DNA from: Lactobacillus gallinarum DSM 10532 = JCM 2011
GTDB taxonomy: Bacteria > Bacillota > Bacilli > Lactobacillales > Lactobacillaceae
Assembly: GCF_001434975.1 (NCBI RefSeq)
Contig: NZ_AZEL01000047.1
Location: forward strand, 1-64,000
DNA length: 64,000 nucleotides
Direction: 5' to 3'
The notes beneath the pieces are model-generated. The model was not told where the DNA came from. It searched no databases and saw nothing but the letters and a program-made list of their open reading frames with translations. Below are positions 26,366-34,823 of this stretch, piece by piece (position 1 is the first letter of the stretch; each line of letters begins with the position of its first letter). The position numbers were made by a program, and so were the translations under genes.

Positions 26366-27280
26366 GTGAAATTTCAATGTAGTTCATGCGGGCTACGCAT
26401 GGACTCTTTGCATTTTAAGCAAGAGGGGTTAATGAATCCTAAGTTGACCAGTATTTGCGACATTTGTATCACGCGCAACCTGAATCCGGAAGATTACGCA
26501 AATGATGCGGTCGCAGCTTTTGCTCAAAGCTTGCTTTACACGTTTGTCGGTGCAAAGAAACAAGATCAATCAGGTTTTATTGTGAAAAATAAAAAGGACC
26601 GTAAAAAATACGAGGCCTTTTTACAAGATTATGATGGCAATGAAATCGCCCGCCAACAGATTAAAAGGTCTGATTTGAATTTGGCGGTAATTAAAAGCGA
26701 AGATGGCAAGCTTAATTATGTGCCTAACCAAGGCGTAACTTTTGAGCAAAATTTAAAGGGAATGGATTTGGAGATCAATTTCCAGTTAAACGAAGTTGAT
26801 TTTATTGATCGTGAACGCATTCGGGCCAAGTATAAATACCGCTGCCAATATTGCGGCAGACGTGGCCGCAGCGTAGATCATAAGGATCCTGTTTCTCTTA
26901 GTCACAACAACAGCTTAGATAATTTAACTTTAGCTTGTGCGGAATGCAACCGAATTAAGTCGGATATGCCTTATAAGTTGTTTATTCAACTGAATGATCA
27001 AATTTCTGAGATCAATAAAAAGCTAGTTAAGTATGAAGATGCGCTGGGTACTTTGAGAGAAGAATTTGAGCATCGTCGGCGCTATTTAGCGGCTCAAGTA
27101 CACCTTAAGGGCGTGATCAATGATCCTGAGCTAAATGCGATTAGAAAGCAAAATAAGGGCTTACAGGATGCCATTGATAGTTTACAAAGTGATTATGATG
27201 ATTTGCGTCAAACGCGCAAGATGTATTTTGATACGGGCTGGAAATTAGCTCGCATTAAGGAAAATAAGGATATTATTTAA
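26366..27280 (+). CDS. HNH endonuclease with N-terminal zinc finger and C-terminal coiled coil
   Basis: The GTG start at 26366 directly abuts the previous stop; AGGGGATG upstream is the ribosome binding site. The 304-residue protein has a Cys4 finger (FQCSSCG near 5 and CDICI near 33), an HNH core near 155-200 (CQYCGRRGRSVDHKDP, NLTLACAECNRIKSD) with two CxxC zinc pairs, and a charged coiled-coil tail (about 205-290). HNH domains of this type cut or nick DNA. The pairing with an HD nucleotide phosphohydrolase is unusual. No methylase or transposase is near, and the biological target is unknown. Confidence 0.85.
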   Translation: MKFQCSSCGLRMDSLHFKQEGLMNPKLTSICDICITRNLNPEDYANDAVAAFAQSLLYTFVGAKKQDQSGFIVKNKKDRKKYEAFLQDYDGNEIARQQIKRSDLNLAVIKSEDGKLNYVPNQGVTFEQNLKGMDLEINFQLNEVDFIDRERIRAKYKYRCQYCGRRGRSVDHKDPVSLSHNNSLDNLTLACAECNRIKSDMPYKLFIQLNDQISEINKKLVKYEDALGTLREEFEHRRRYLAAQVHLKGVINDPELNAIRKQNKGLQDAIDSLQSDYDDLRQTRKMYFDTGWKLARIKENKDII

Positions 27281-27335
27281 AACGTAAAAAAGCGCTATTT
27301 TTTGTAAACTCAATTTAAAATAGAAAATGAGTTTT

Positions 27336-27369
27336 AAAAAGATCATCCCCATATAGGAATGATCTTTTT
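27336..27369. terminator. Bidirectional terminator between HNH gene and DUF805 gene
   Basis: AAAAAGATCAT and ATGATCTTTTT flank a short loop, with runs on both strands. Confidence 0.85.
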
Positions 27370-27378
27370 AATTTTGAT

Positions 27379-28326
27379 CTATCTAATTCGATCTTCTGGA
27401 TCAAATAAATATTTGTCCCATTTAACTTCATTTTGGACAGTAGGGTGGAAGAGCAAGAATGCTAGCAACAGTTGACCAACGTAAGGAATTACGCCCAGCC
27501 ACCACCAACCACCGTTAAAGCCTGCGTCGTGCAGACGACGAACAGTGTGACCTAATTGTGCTAAAAAGGCCCAAATAGCTGCTGCAATAAAGAAAATAAT
27601 AAAAATGATGAAGATTACACCGATTACCTTGGCATCGCCATCGCCAGAATCAAATTCAGTAACGCTGAAAGGAGCTAAAAGCATGAAAGTAAGTAGGTAA
27701 CAAGCAAGTACGCCGATTGTCATGATAACTTGGATAACTTGGCTAATTGCAGTACCTACCCAGAATGAGGTTCTAGTAGATCTAGCATCCCACTTGAAGC
27801 AGTCAAAGAAGTGTTCCTTCAAGATTTGACCAATAGTTGGTATAGGAACATTACTTTTTGCGCCGTCCTCAGGATAATCTTGATCGCTGAACAAGTACTT
27901 GCCCCATTTAACCTTGTGTTGGACAGATGGCTGAAGTGCTAAGTAAAACATAAACATTGTGCCATAACCAGTGAAGGTAGCCCAGTACCAGTAGCCGCTG
28001 TAGCCAACGTCATGCAAACGACGGATCATTTGACCAAGGCCAGCTAGAAATACCCAGACATAGATAGCAATCGCAACCACAGTGTCGATTACTCTGATAC
28101 CTGGATTAAGTCCTTCATTGAAAGCATAGAAGCCAACTACAATAGCTAAAATGGCAATAATGAAGTTGGTTAAGACGCTCCACCAGTAGGACTTACGAGT
28201 GGTTCTTGCGCTCCAATCGAAGGGATGCAAGTAGGTTTCGTTTAAAATTTGACCAAAACTTTCTGCGGGTGGTTTTGGTAAATCTTCATCATACGATTTG
28301 ACGAAGTAATACACTCTTTCATTCAT
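27379..28326 (-). CDS. Tandem DUF805 membrane protein
   Basis: The 315-residue protein holds two DUF805 units. Each starts with a Phe-Asp-Trp/Lys-Trp-type entry and an aromatic motif (FDWSARTTRKSYWW near 36; FKWDARSTRTSFWV near 180). Each ends with QMIRRLHDVGYSGYWYW or HTVRRLHDAGFNGGWWW and a short tail (VKWGKYLF / VKWDKYLF). Seven or more membrane helices are expected. DUF805 proteins are of unknown function. The internal duplication is clear by eye. TTGGAGGAATATTT precedes ATG 28326. Confidence 0.88.
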   Translation of the reverse strand: MNERVYYFVKSYDEDLPKPPAESFGQILNETYLHPFDWSARTTRKSYWWSVLTNFIIAILAIVVGFYAFNEGLNPGIRVIDTVVAIAIYVWVFLAGLGQMIRRLHDVGYSGYWYWATFTGYGTMFMFYLALQPSVQHKVKWGKYLFSDQDYPEDGAKSNVPIPTIGQILKEHFFDCFKWDARSTRTSFWVGTAISQVIQVIMTIGVLACYLLTFMLLAPFSVTEFDSGDGDAKVIGVIFIIFIIFFIAAAIWAFLAQLGHTVRRLHDAGFNGGWWWLGVIPYVGQLLLAFLLFHPTVQNEVKWDKYLFDPEDRIR

Positions 28327-28364
28327 AAATATTCCTCCAATTAATTTTTTATTAATTATAAACT

Positions 28365-28400
28365 AAAAAAGCAGAGAAGTAATCAAACTTCTCTGCTTTT
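28365..28400. terminator. Terminator of the lysine-type ABC operon (bidirectional)
   Basis: GCAGAGAAGT (28371-28380) pairs with ACTTCTCTGC (28386-28395) with A- and T-runs on the two sides. Confidence 0.9.
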
Positions 28401-28406
28401 AAAATT

Positions 28407-29162
28407 TTAAAAGTCCATTTTTCTGAAGTTACTCAGGAACTTTTGTGTCTTTTCGTTCTTTGGATGATCAAAGATTTGATCAGGTGAACCTTGTTCAGTA
28501 ATGATACCGTCACTGATGAACAATACACGGTCTGAAATGCTCTTGGCAAAGCCCATTTCGTGGGTAACGATCACCATCGTCAAACCGGTTGTAGCAAGCT
28601 TTTGCATAACGTCTAGTACTTCGCCAACCATTTCTGGGTCAAGGGCACTAGTTGGTTCGTCGAACAATAAAACTTCTGGATTCATTGAAATCGCACGGGC
28701 AATAGCAACACGCTGTTGTTGACCACCAGATAATTGTTGTGGTTTAGCCTTGATAAATGGATCCATACCAACCTTTTTAAGGTTCTCCATAGCAATCTTA
28801 CGTGCTTCGTCTTTTGAACGCTTGAGGACCAATTCTTGGCCGATCATGCAGTTTTCCAAAACATTCTTGTTTTCGAATAGGTCGAATTGCTGGAATACCA
28901 TGCCGACCTTGGATCTAAAGGTATTACGGTTGTAACCAGGTGCCAAAATGTTTTCACCGTGGAAATCGATCTCGCCATCAGTAGGTTCTTCGAGCAAGTT
29001 GATGCAGCGAAGGGTAGTAGACTTACCACCACCGGAAGGACCAATGATGGTCACGATCTCGCCTTTGTTGATATCGAAAGAAATGTCCTTCAATACCTTG
29101 TGAGCCCCATAGGACTTTTGCATATGCTTTAAACTTAAAATTACTTCGTTTGATTCAGTCAT
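28407..29162 (-). CDS. Polar amino-acid ABC transporter ATPase (probable lysine uptake)
   Basis: The 251-residue ATPase has Walker [10 protein letters not shown], signature LSGGQQQR, Walker [15 protein letters not shown] and the EMGFA switch region typical of GlnQ/HisP-type importers. Its ATG at 29162 overlaps the stop of the fused receptor-permease gene by one base, so the subunits are coupled. Generic annotation would be glutamine transport, but the operon sits behind a lysine riboswitch, which points to lysine. Confidence 0.93.
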   Translation of the reverse strand: MTESNEVILSLKHMQKSYGAHKVLKDISFDINKGEIVTIIGPSGGGKSTTLRCINLLEEPTDGEIDFHGENILAPGYNRNTFRSKVGMVFQQFDLFENKNVLENCMIGQELVLKRSKDEARKIAMENLKKVGMDPFIKAKPQQLSGGQQQRVAIARAISMNPEVLLFDEPTSALDPEMVGEVLDVMQKLATTGLTMVIVTHEMGFAKSISDRVLFISDGIITEQGSPDQIFDHPKNEKTQKFLSNFRKMDF

Positions 29163-30775
29163 TAATTGTTTGCCTCCGCATCTTTTGGAGTACCAACTTG
29201 AACTTGGTTAGCCATCAAGTTGTAGTTCTTTTTACCTTCGAGTCTCTTTTCAATGAAGTTGAAGATTCTAGTAATAGTAAAGGTCAAAATCAAGTAGATT
29301 GCCGAAATCATTAAGTAAGTTGGGAAGAACTTGAATGATTGACTGGCAATAGTAGTACCAACGAAGAACAATTCAGAAACTGAGATGATACTCAATACTG
29401 AAGTATCCTTGATGTTAACGATAAATTCGTTGGTAATTGATGGTAAACAGTTTCTAATAGCTTGAGGCAAGATGATGTGCCACATTCTTTGGTTGTGAGT
29501 CATACCAAGTGCACTAGCTGCTTCAAATTGTCCTTCTGGAGTAGAAATAATACCACCACGGATAACTTCGGCAAGGTAGGCACCAGTATTGATTGAAACA
29601 ATGATTAAAGCGGCAATAGTTCTGTTTAAGTTTAAGTGCCAGAATTGAGCAATACCGTAGTAAATTACAGCGGCCTGAACCATCATTGGAGTACCACGGA
29701 AAATTTCAACGTAAACTGATAATAACCATTTTACGAAGTTTAAAGCCCAACGCTTACCGCGAGTAGTTGGGGTAGGGATGGTACGAACGATACCTACAAG
29801 CAAACCGATAAAGAAACCAACAATAGTACCAACTAAGGCTAAAAGTAAAGTCATACCAATACCGGACATGATCATGCCGCCGTATTGCTTCCAAGTAGTT
29901 ACTAACCAGTCTTCCTTCTTAGTTTCGTTACCAGCCTTAGGTTGTTCCTTAACGGCTTGTGACATTAATTGATCACGCTTTTTGTTAGAAATAGTTCTCA
30001 AAGTAGCGTTAACTTCGTTAAGTAATTTAGTGTTGCCCTTTTTAACACCAATACTAGTTACGGAATCATCATGATCAACGTGGAAACCAGCCATCTTGTT
30101 CAAGTTAACGGCAATGATGTTAGGGTTAACGCTGTGGTAACTTTCGAATTCGATGTCTTCTGCAACATAACCATCGATGGTACCAGAAGCTAAACTTTGA
30201 CGCATGGCTGAGAAGTCACGCATAGCTGGTTCACGCTTAGCACCCTTTAATTGCTTGATTAAATCGTAGTGCAAAGTACCTTGTTGAGCAGTTAACTTAG
30301 CACCCTTAAAATCAGATAATTTCTTAGCATTTGAGTATTTACTTGCTTTATTGGTAATAACAACGAAAGTACTCTTTCTGTATGGTTCTGAAAAGTTGAT
30401 AGCCTTACGTCTTTCAGCAGTAGGACTCATACCAGCGATGATTAAATCAATTTTGCCGGAAGTTAAAGCAGGTAATAAACCATCCCATTGAGTCTTTTCA
30501 ACCACAACTTTTTTGTGAAGTCTCTTACCAATAATTTTGGCGATTTGAACGTCATAACCATTTGCATAAGAATTTGAGCCATCAATTGGCACAGCACCGT
30601 TTGTCTTCTTAGGTTGAGTCCAATTGTATGGTGGATAGTTAGCTTCCATACCTATTTTTAATACGCTGGAATCTTTTTTAGCAGCTTGAGTCTCGCGGCT
30701 GTTAAAGCTGAATCCAATAAATAAACCAATCAGGATTGTTAGTAATGCTGCAATCCATCTAAATCTTGACTTCAA
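29162..30775 (-). CDS. Fused substrate-binding protein and permease, probable lysine importer
   Basis: The start is placed at TTG 30775 ([11 protein letters not shown]), seven bases after GGAGGG; the ATG at 30802 has no ribosome binding site. The 537-residue protein has a signal/anchor helix, a periplasmic-type binding domain ([14 protein letters not shown] to about residue 265) and a HisM/GlnP-type permease domain with the EAA loop ([23 protein letters not shown]). This fusion is common in lactic acid bacteria and lets the receptor stay tethered to the translocator. A lysine riboswitch and terminator occupy the leader, so expression should fall when lysine is plentiful. Confidence 0.92.
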   Translation of the reverse strand: MKSRFRWIAALLTILIGLFIGFSFNSRETQAAKKDSSVLKIGMEANYPPYNWTQPKKTNGAVPIDGSNSYANGYDVQIAKIIGKRLHKKVVVEKTQWDGLLPALTSGKIDLIIAGMSPTAERRKAINFSEPYRKSTFVVITNKASKYSNAKKLSDFKGAKLTAQQGTLHYDLIKQLKGAKREPAMRDFSAMRQSLASGTIDGYVAEDIEFESYHSVNPNIIAVNLNKMAGFHVDHDDSVTSIGVKKGNTKLLNEVNATLRTISNKKRDQLMSQAVKEQPKAGNETKKEDWLVTTWKQYGGMIMSGIGMTLLLALVGTIVGFFIGLLVGIVRTIPTPTTRGKRWALNFVKWLLSVYVEIFRGTPMMVQAAVIYYGIAQFWHLNLNRTIAALIIVSINTGAYLAEVIRGGIISTPEGQFEAASALGMTHNQRMWHIILPQAIRNCLPSITNEFIVNIKDTSVLSIISVSELFFVGTTIASQSFKFFPTYLMISAIYLILTFTITRIFNFIEKRLEGKKNYNLMANQVQVGTPKDAEANN

Positions 30776-30824
30776 TGAAAAACCCTCCAATGTTTTCAAC
30801 ATAAAGCCAATACAATAAAGCGTA

Positions 30825-30857
30825 AATAAAAACCTCGGTGCTTCATCAGCAACGAGG
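30825..30857 (-). terminator. Riboswitch-controlled terminator
   Basis: CCTCGTTGC and GCACCGAGG pair with one mismatch, followed on the minus strand by TTTTTATTT. It lies between the lysine aptamer and the coding region. Confidence 0.88.
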
Positions 30858-30883
30858 TCATAATCATCAGTATTAAAACCAAA

Positions 30884-31048
30884 TCTTATAGCGCTCCCTG
30901 GGGACTAACCAGGACAGTCTATAGAATATTGTTCTATAGCCCAACAGATCAACACGCGAATGTTAAATCCATTTCGGCGGCAGCCCTAAGATAACCTTCA
31001 TTGTCTTCGCGGACTCTGAATTATCTTGTGATTGTCGCAACCTCTATT
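30884..31048 (-). promoter_or_regulatory. Lysine riboswitch (L-box) aptamer
   Basis: Read on the minus strand, the leader holds the conserved lysine aptamer blocks in order: AGAGGTTGCG, GCCGCCGAAATGG, CTGTTGGGCT, ACTGTC and GGGAGCGCTA. ATAG and CTAT plus CCAAT/ATTTGG can close P1. A terminator follows about 30 bases later, consistent with transcriptional attenuation: lysine binding stabilises P1 and permits the terminator. The identification is by recognition of consensus blocks, not by a covariance search. Confidence 0.9.
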
Positions 31049-31102
31049 GCATTGGAATATTATTTAACTATGGAAAGATAATAAAAGAAAAATTAAAATA
31101 TG

Positions 31103-31735
31103 TCAAGTCCATCCATTATTTTTAGCATAATTTCTCTTTTTCATATCTGAAACGTAAGGATTTCCAGCTACGTAATAACGTAGTTTTTTATTAGTCCAAA
31201 TAGGATCAGATTGATTAATACCCACGCGTTTATCTGCAATAATCTCTTGGGCAGGTTTTCTGTGTTTGTCTTCAAGATCAATTATAAATGGAGAATCAGA
31301 AAGAAAATGCAAATTCCAATTCTTGTCGTGTATTCCAAAAGCCTGCATCATTTTGGCTGGGCCATTAGTAAGCAAAACGCCGCTTTTGCCATTTCTGTTT
31401 TTAATCATAGTATCAATTCCCCAAACAGGTTCAATTGCTCTGATAAGAATCCCTTGTGGTTCATTTTCTTCTTGACAGGCAACATCAAAAAAGAAATATT
31501 GTCTTTGTGCGTAGATATAAATGGTGCCGCCGCGGCGGTAAAGTCCTTCGTTAGCGGGACTACGATGACCGCCATAAGAGTGGGCTGCACGATCATCTTT
31601 GCCCATGTACGCTTCAGCCTCGACAATATAGCCGCCTAATTTTTCTTTTCCCTCATTATAAATAAGAGGTCGTCCAATTAAATCGCGTGTAATTTCATCA
31701 GTTGGACGATTAGTAAAGTAATTTGTGTAGTTCAT
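31103..31735 (-). CDS. 3-methyladenine DNA glycosylase (AAG/MPG family)
   Basis: The 210-residue protein matches the AAG family: VEAEAYMGKDDRAAHSYGG with the catalytic Glu near residue 40, RRGGTIYIYA, EPQGILIRAIEP and TNGPAKMMQAFGI. It removes alkylated purines to start base-excision repair. AAAGGCGTTAA precedes ATG 31735. It lies 1.2 kb from an alkyltransferase-like gene, and a Tag-type glycosylase is at 63 kb. The fold and length are normal. Confidence 0.93.
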   Translation of the reverse strand: MNYTNYFTNRPTDEITRDLIGRPLIYNEGKEKLGGYIVEAEAYMGKDDRAAHSYGGHRSPANEGLYRRGGTIYIYAQRQYFFFDVACQEENEPQGILIRAIEPVWGIDTMIKNRNGKSGVLLTNGPAKMMQAFGIHDKNWNLHFLSDSPFIIDLEDKHRKPAQEIIADKRVGINQSDPIWTNKKLRYYVAGNPYVSDMKKRNYAKNNGWT

Positions 31736-31804
31736 TTAACGCCTTTCTGGTTTAAATTTTTTAATCTTAGTTATAGACTAATCTAAAAGAGAGGATTCTT
31801 TCAA

Positions 31805-32167
31805 ATGAGTGAAATAAAATTAGTAAGAATTTATGATCATGAGCAACCTGCTGGCTATAGAATATTAGTTGATCGTATGTGGCCACGAGGAATAAGCAAA
31901 GTTAAAGCGGCCCTGGATGAATGGGATAAGCAGATTGGACCGACAAATGATTTAAGAAAATGGTTTAATCATGAGGATGAGAAGTTCCCGGAATTTGAAC
32001 AAAAGTATATTGCAGAATTAGATGCCAATGATTTTATGCCTGAGTTTATCAAAACTGTACAAGAGAAATTGAAAATAGGTGATGTACTCTTTCTTTATGG
32101 GGCTAAAAATAGGGAACATAATCAAGCGGTTGTTTTGAAGAAATATGTAGAAAAGAAATTGAAGTAA
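31805..32167 (+). CDS. DUF488 family protein
   Basis: The 120-residue protein has the DUF488 signatures IYDHEQPAGYRILVDRMWPRGISK and EWDKQIGPTNDLRKWFNH, and the C-terminal FLYGAKNREHNQAVVLKKY. These blocks identify the family, whose molecular function is not established. AAAGAGAGGATTC precedes ATG 31805. It is monocistronic with a bidirectional terminator. Confidence 0.92.
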   Translation: MSEIKLVRIYDHEQPAGYRILVDRMWPRGISKVKAALDEWDKQIGPTNDLRKWFNHEDEKFPEFEQKYIAELDANDFMPEFIKTVQEKLKIGDVLFLYGAKNREHNQAVVLKKYVEKKLK

Positions 32168-32173
32168 ATAAAG

Positions 32174-32205
32174 AAGCTTATCATAACAGATAAGCTTTTT
32201 TATTT
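32174..32205. terminator. Bidirectional terminator between DUF488 gene and terC
   Basis: AAGCTTATC pairs with GATAAGCTT; A-run before and T-run after. Confidence 0.88.
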
Positions 32206-32993
32206 TAAATATGCTTATGTCCATGACGTTTAACACGCCAGAAGTGGAAAAGAATAGTCAAAGTTAAAATAGTAAAAACAATGATGGCGAAAACCATGTT
32301 TGGTAATTCAAAACGAAGAGGTGGAAGTGCTAAAAGTAATTTTAAGGCGATAATCCCAATTAATAGATAAGCCATCGGCTGTAATTCAGGGATGATATCC
32401 ATTAATTTAATAATTATTTCGGCAACCCCTCTCATGCAGAGAATACCGATCATTCCACCGATTAAAACTACGACAGGATTACTTGAGACAGCTAATGCCG
32501 CCAGAACTGAGTCGATAGAAAATACGATATCCATGGATTCAATTGAGATAACCGTTCGCCAGAATAAAGACAAAACGTGTTTCTTCTTTTTCTTTCCTTT
32601 ATGGTGAGCGGCCTCACGCTCTTCCTTTTCTTTTTCACGTTCAGCGGCTTGTTTAGGGTGACGCTGATCATAGAAAAACTTAAAAGCTAGGTAGAATAAA
32701 TAAATACTACCAGCTAATTTAATTTCCCAAAAATGAATTAAATATGTTCCAATTCCGATAACAATAAAGCGGAAAAGGTAGGCACCCCATAAACCATATA
32801 ATAATGATTTTTCCTTTTCTGCTTTTGTAGGCAACACTTGTGTTTGTGCTGCTAAAACTACGGCATTGTCAACGGAAAGCAAACATTCCATTAAAATCAG
32901 GGTTAGGATAATCATCCAATCTTTACCACTGGTTAAAACATGAGCCCAGTTGCCTAGGTCAAAAAATGGGGCATACATTTTAAAGATTGCCAT
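32205..32993 (-). CDS. TerC/YkoY-type membrane protein
   Basis: The 262-residue protein has seven membrane helices with the TerC metal-site acidic motifs ECLLSVDNAVVLA near 36-48 and SIESMDIVFSIDSVLAALAVS near 149-169. A cytoplasmic lysine/glutamate-rich loop (about 110-140, including KGKKKKK) separates the halves. Family members are manganese or other metal exporters that supply exoenzymes. Its ATG 32993 overlaps the end of the alkyltransferase-like gene by 14 bases, so the two are one transcript. Confidence 0.9.
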   Translation of the reverse strand: MAIFKMYAPFFDLGNWAHVLTSGKDWMIILTLILMECLLSVDNAVVLAAQTQVLPTKAEKEKSLLYGLWGAYLFRFIVIGIGTYLIHFWEIKLAGSIYLFYLAFKFFYDQRHPKQAAEREKEKEEREAAHHKGKKKKKHVLSLFWRTVISIESMDIVFSIDSVLAALAVSSNPVVVLIGGMIGILCMRGVAEIIIKLMDIIPELQPMAYLLIGIIALKLLLALPPLRFELPNMVFAIIVFTILTLTILFHFWRVKRHGHKHI

Positions 32994-33498
32994 GCATATG
33001 ACTCTTTTCTAAATCAATTAACCTAACTTTTTCTTTTTGTCCTAGACGATAAGTTCCCACTTGATTATTGGAGAGAATAACTCTGTGGTCTGGAATAAAA
33101 ATCAAAACAGGATTTAACGCTACCGCATGTGCTACTGCGCGTGCAGAAGTAGCGTTAGGTAATGATGTTGCAATATCACCGTAACTGGCTGTAAAACCAT
33201 ATGGAAGATTTTGCACAACTTGTAATGTTTTTCTTTGGAATTCAGTGCCAAATTCAGAAATATCAATCGGAACATCAAACTTTTTTCTTGTTCCAGCGAA
33301 ATATTCTTTTAATTGTTCAATATATGGAGCTAATTTTTTAGGATCATGTACAAGCATTCGGTGAGGATAAAAGCTAAAAATGGGAGAAACGCTTTTGTCA
33401 CCTTTGAGCCCTACGTAAGTCAAACCAAATATGGAAGCTGTTAAAAAGTAAGTCCATGGTTTGATCGTCACATAATCATAATAAAAAACCTCTGCCAT
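32980..33498 (-). CDS. Ogt-like alkyltransferase homologue lacking the active cysteine
   Basis: The start is ATG 33498 (MAEVFYYDYV), seven bases after AGGTGG; an in-frame start at 33525 lacks support. The 172-residue protein has both domains of Ogt-type O6-alkylguanine-DNA alkyltransferase, the arginine-finger helix (RAVAHAVALNP) and LPYGFTASYGDIA. The active motif, normally PCHRV, reads PDHRV, with D137 in place of the acceptor Cys (codon GAC). Self-alkylating repair is therefore impossible by the normal chemistry. It could be an alkyltransferase-like protein that flags lesions, as the PWHR proteins do, or a decayed copy. Confidence 0.88.
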   Translation of the reverse strand: MAEVFYYDYVTIKPWTYFLTASIFGLTYVGLKGDKSVSPIFSFYPHRMLVHDPKKLAPYIEQLKEYFAGTRKKFDVPIDISEFGTEFQRKTLQVVQNLPYGFTASYGDIATSLPNATSARAVAHAVALNPVLIFIPDHRVILSNNQVGTYRLGQKEKVRLIDLEKSHMHGNL

Positions 33499-33547
33499 GT
33501 TTTCACCACCTACATAAATTTTCACTTTGAAAATATTAAATGTTATA

Positions 33548-34252
33548 TTAATTCAATATTTTAAATACATCAAGAGCGTCACCAATAATTTGTTTAATTC
33601 CTGATGCAGGAATCTTAGTTTTGTTAATGGAAAAAATCTTTGCTTTCTCATTGCGATAGGCCAAAAGTTGAGCAAATGGATAAACTACAAAACTTGTCCC
33701 ACAAATAATAACTAAATCAGATTTTTGCATAATTTCAACGGATTTAGTTAAAGTTTCAGGCTTAATTGATTCACCATATAGTACTATGTCTGGTCGAATA
33801 ATGCCACCGCAATTTTGATGGATGTAATTTTGAGAATATTTTTCGTAAGAAATTGAATGGTGACATTTAGTACAATATATATTATATAGATTTCCATGAA
33901 ACTCTGTCACGTGTTTATTTCCGGCTTTCGTATCCAAACAATCAATATTTTGGGTAATAAGATCACCTTTTTGATTGCAAATTTGAGCGATTTTTTGGTG
34001 TATTAGGTTGGGTTTAGCGTCTGGGAAATACATATTATTCATTACAAATTGGTAGAAAAATTCTGGACGGTTGTAAAGAGTGCTTTCACTAAGAATATTT
34101 TCCGGACTTTCTTGCACGCCGTTATAAATCCCATTTTTTGAACGATAATCAGGAATGCCTGAATGAGTTGAGACACCTGCGCCGGTTAAGAAAATGATGT
34201 GGTTTGCTTTATCAATTTCTTGTTGCAGTTCTATTAAATCAGATTTTTTCAT
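33548..34252 (-). CDS. Sir2-family NAD-dependent protein deacylase
   Basis: The 234-residue protein has the sirtuin NAD motif TGAGVSTHSGIPDYRS near 20-35, TQNIDCLDTKAG, catalytic His in EFHGNLY, and GTSFVVYPF. The zinc module is CTKC followed by HQNC instead of the usual CxxC, so one ligand appears replaced by His. It removes acyl groups from lysines using NAD. AGAGGC precedes ATG 34252. It may be co-transcribed with the alkyltransferase-like gene about 50 bases downstream. Confidence 0.92.
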   Translation of the reverse strand: MKKSDLIELQQEIDKANHIIFLTGAGVSTHSGIPDYRSKNGIYNGVQESPENILSESTLYNRPEFFYQFVMNNMYFPDAKPNLIHQKIAQICNQKGDLITQNIDCLDTKAGNKHVTEFHGNLYNIYCTKCHHSISYEKYSQNYIHQNCGGIIRPDIVLYGESIKPETLTKSVEIMQKSDLVIICGTSFVVYPFAQLLAYRNEKAKIFSINKTKIPASGIKQIIGDALDVFKILN

Positions 34253-34343
34253 AGTTTATGCCTCTGTTCTATAATCTGTTTGTTTAATTATGAATCCTGT
34301 CTTTGTTATAATTAAAAGAAATAAATTTTTTGAGGGGATTTTT

Positions 34344-34823
34344 ATGGCCTATATGTCTTATTTTTACATTGTAGTTAATATATTGATGCTAGCTTATGCT
34401 TGCTACAGTTGGTATTGGCAAGCTAAAGTAGAATTTCGTGGACACTATCGTATCTCCTCAATCGTTTGGGCAATTATTTTTATTTGGTTAGGTTTTACCT
34501 GGAACTACATTGAAAAAGGTGATCCAGGTTTAAATGTATTTTTAGCCTTATTCTTGTTAATTAGCATAGTTGATGGTTTTTCAGGTTTTAGTCCTAAAAA
34601 AATGGTGGTTTCAGGTTACTTTAAGCGAACGGTTAAGTACGATGAAATCTCTAGTGTCACATTAATTAATGTCCCTAATCCTAAAAAGCCATTAGTAATG
34701 GCCATTTTTAGAACTAACAATAATAAGGCATATATGATGCGGTTTCGGATTCAAGTTAACGAAGTTATTGCCGCATTGCAAAAATATATAGGTAAAAATA
34801 TTCCCGTTGAAATCCAATCATAA
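34344..34823 (+). CDS. Membrane protein of unknown function, 159 aa
   Basis: The start is ATG 34344 (MAYMSYFYIVV), which follows TGAGGGGAT; an in-frame ATG at 34290 lacks a ribosome binding site. Three membrane helices (about 5-22, 36-54, 60-78) precede a C-terminal soluble domain of about 75 residues with the strand pattern of a small PH-like fold (MVVSGYFKRTVKYDEISSV). I do not recognise a named family with confidence. Its end overlaps by six bases the end of the convergent cardiolipin synthase gene, so no terminator separates them. Confidence 0.75.
   Translation: MAYMSYFYIVVNILMLAYACYSWYWQAKVEFRGHYRISSIVWAIIFIWLGFTWNYIEKGDPGLNVFLALFLLISIVDGFSGFSPKKMVVSGYFKRTVKYDEISSVTLINVPNPKKPLVMAIFRTNNNKAYMMRFRIQVNEVIAALQKYIGKNIPVEIQS

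Noticed and set aside
31211-31639. Long plus-strand frame opposite the AAG glycosylase gene
   Set aside because: Antisense to a clear enzyme gene, without start signals.
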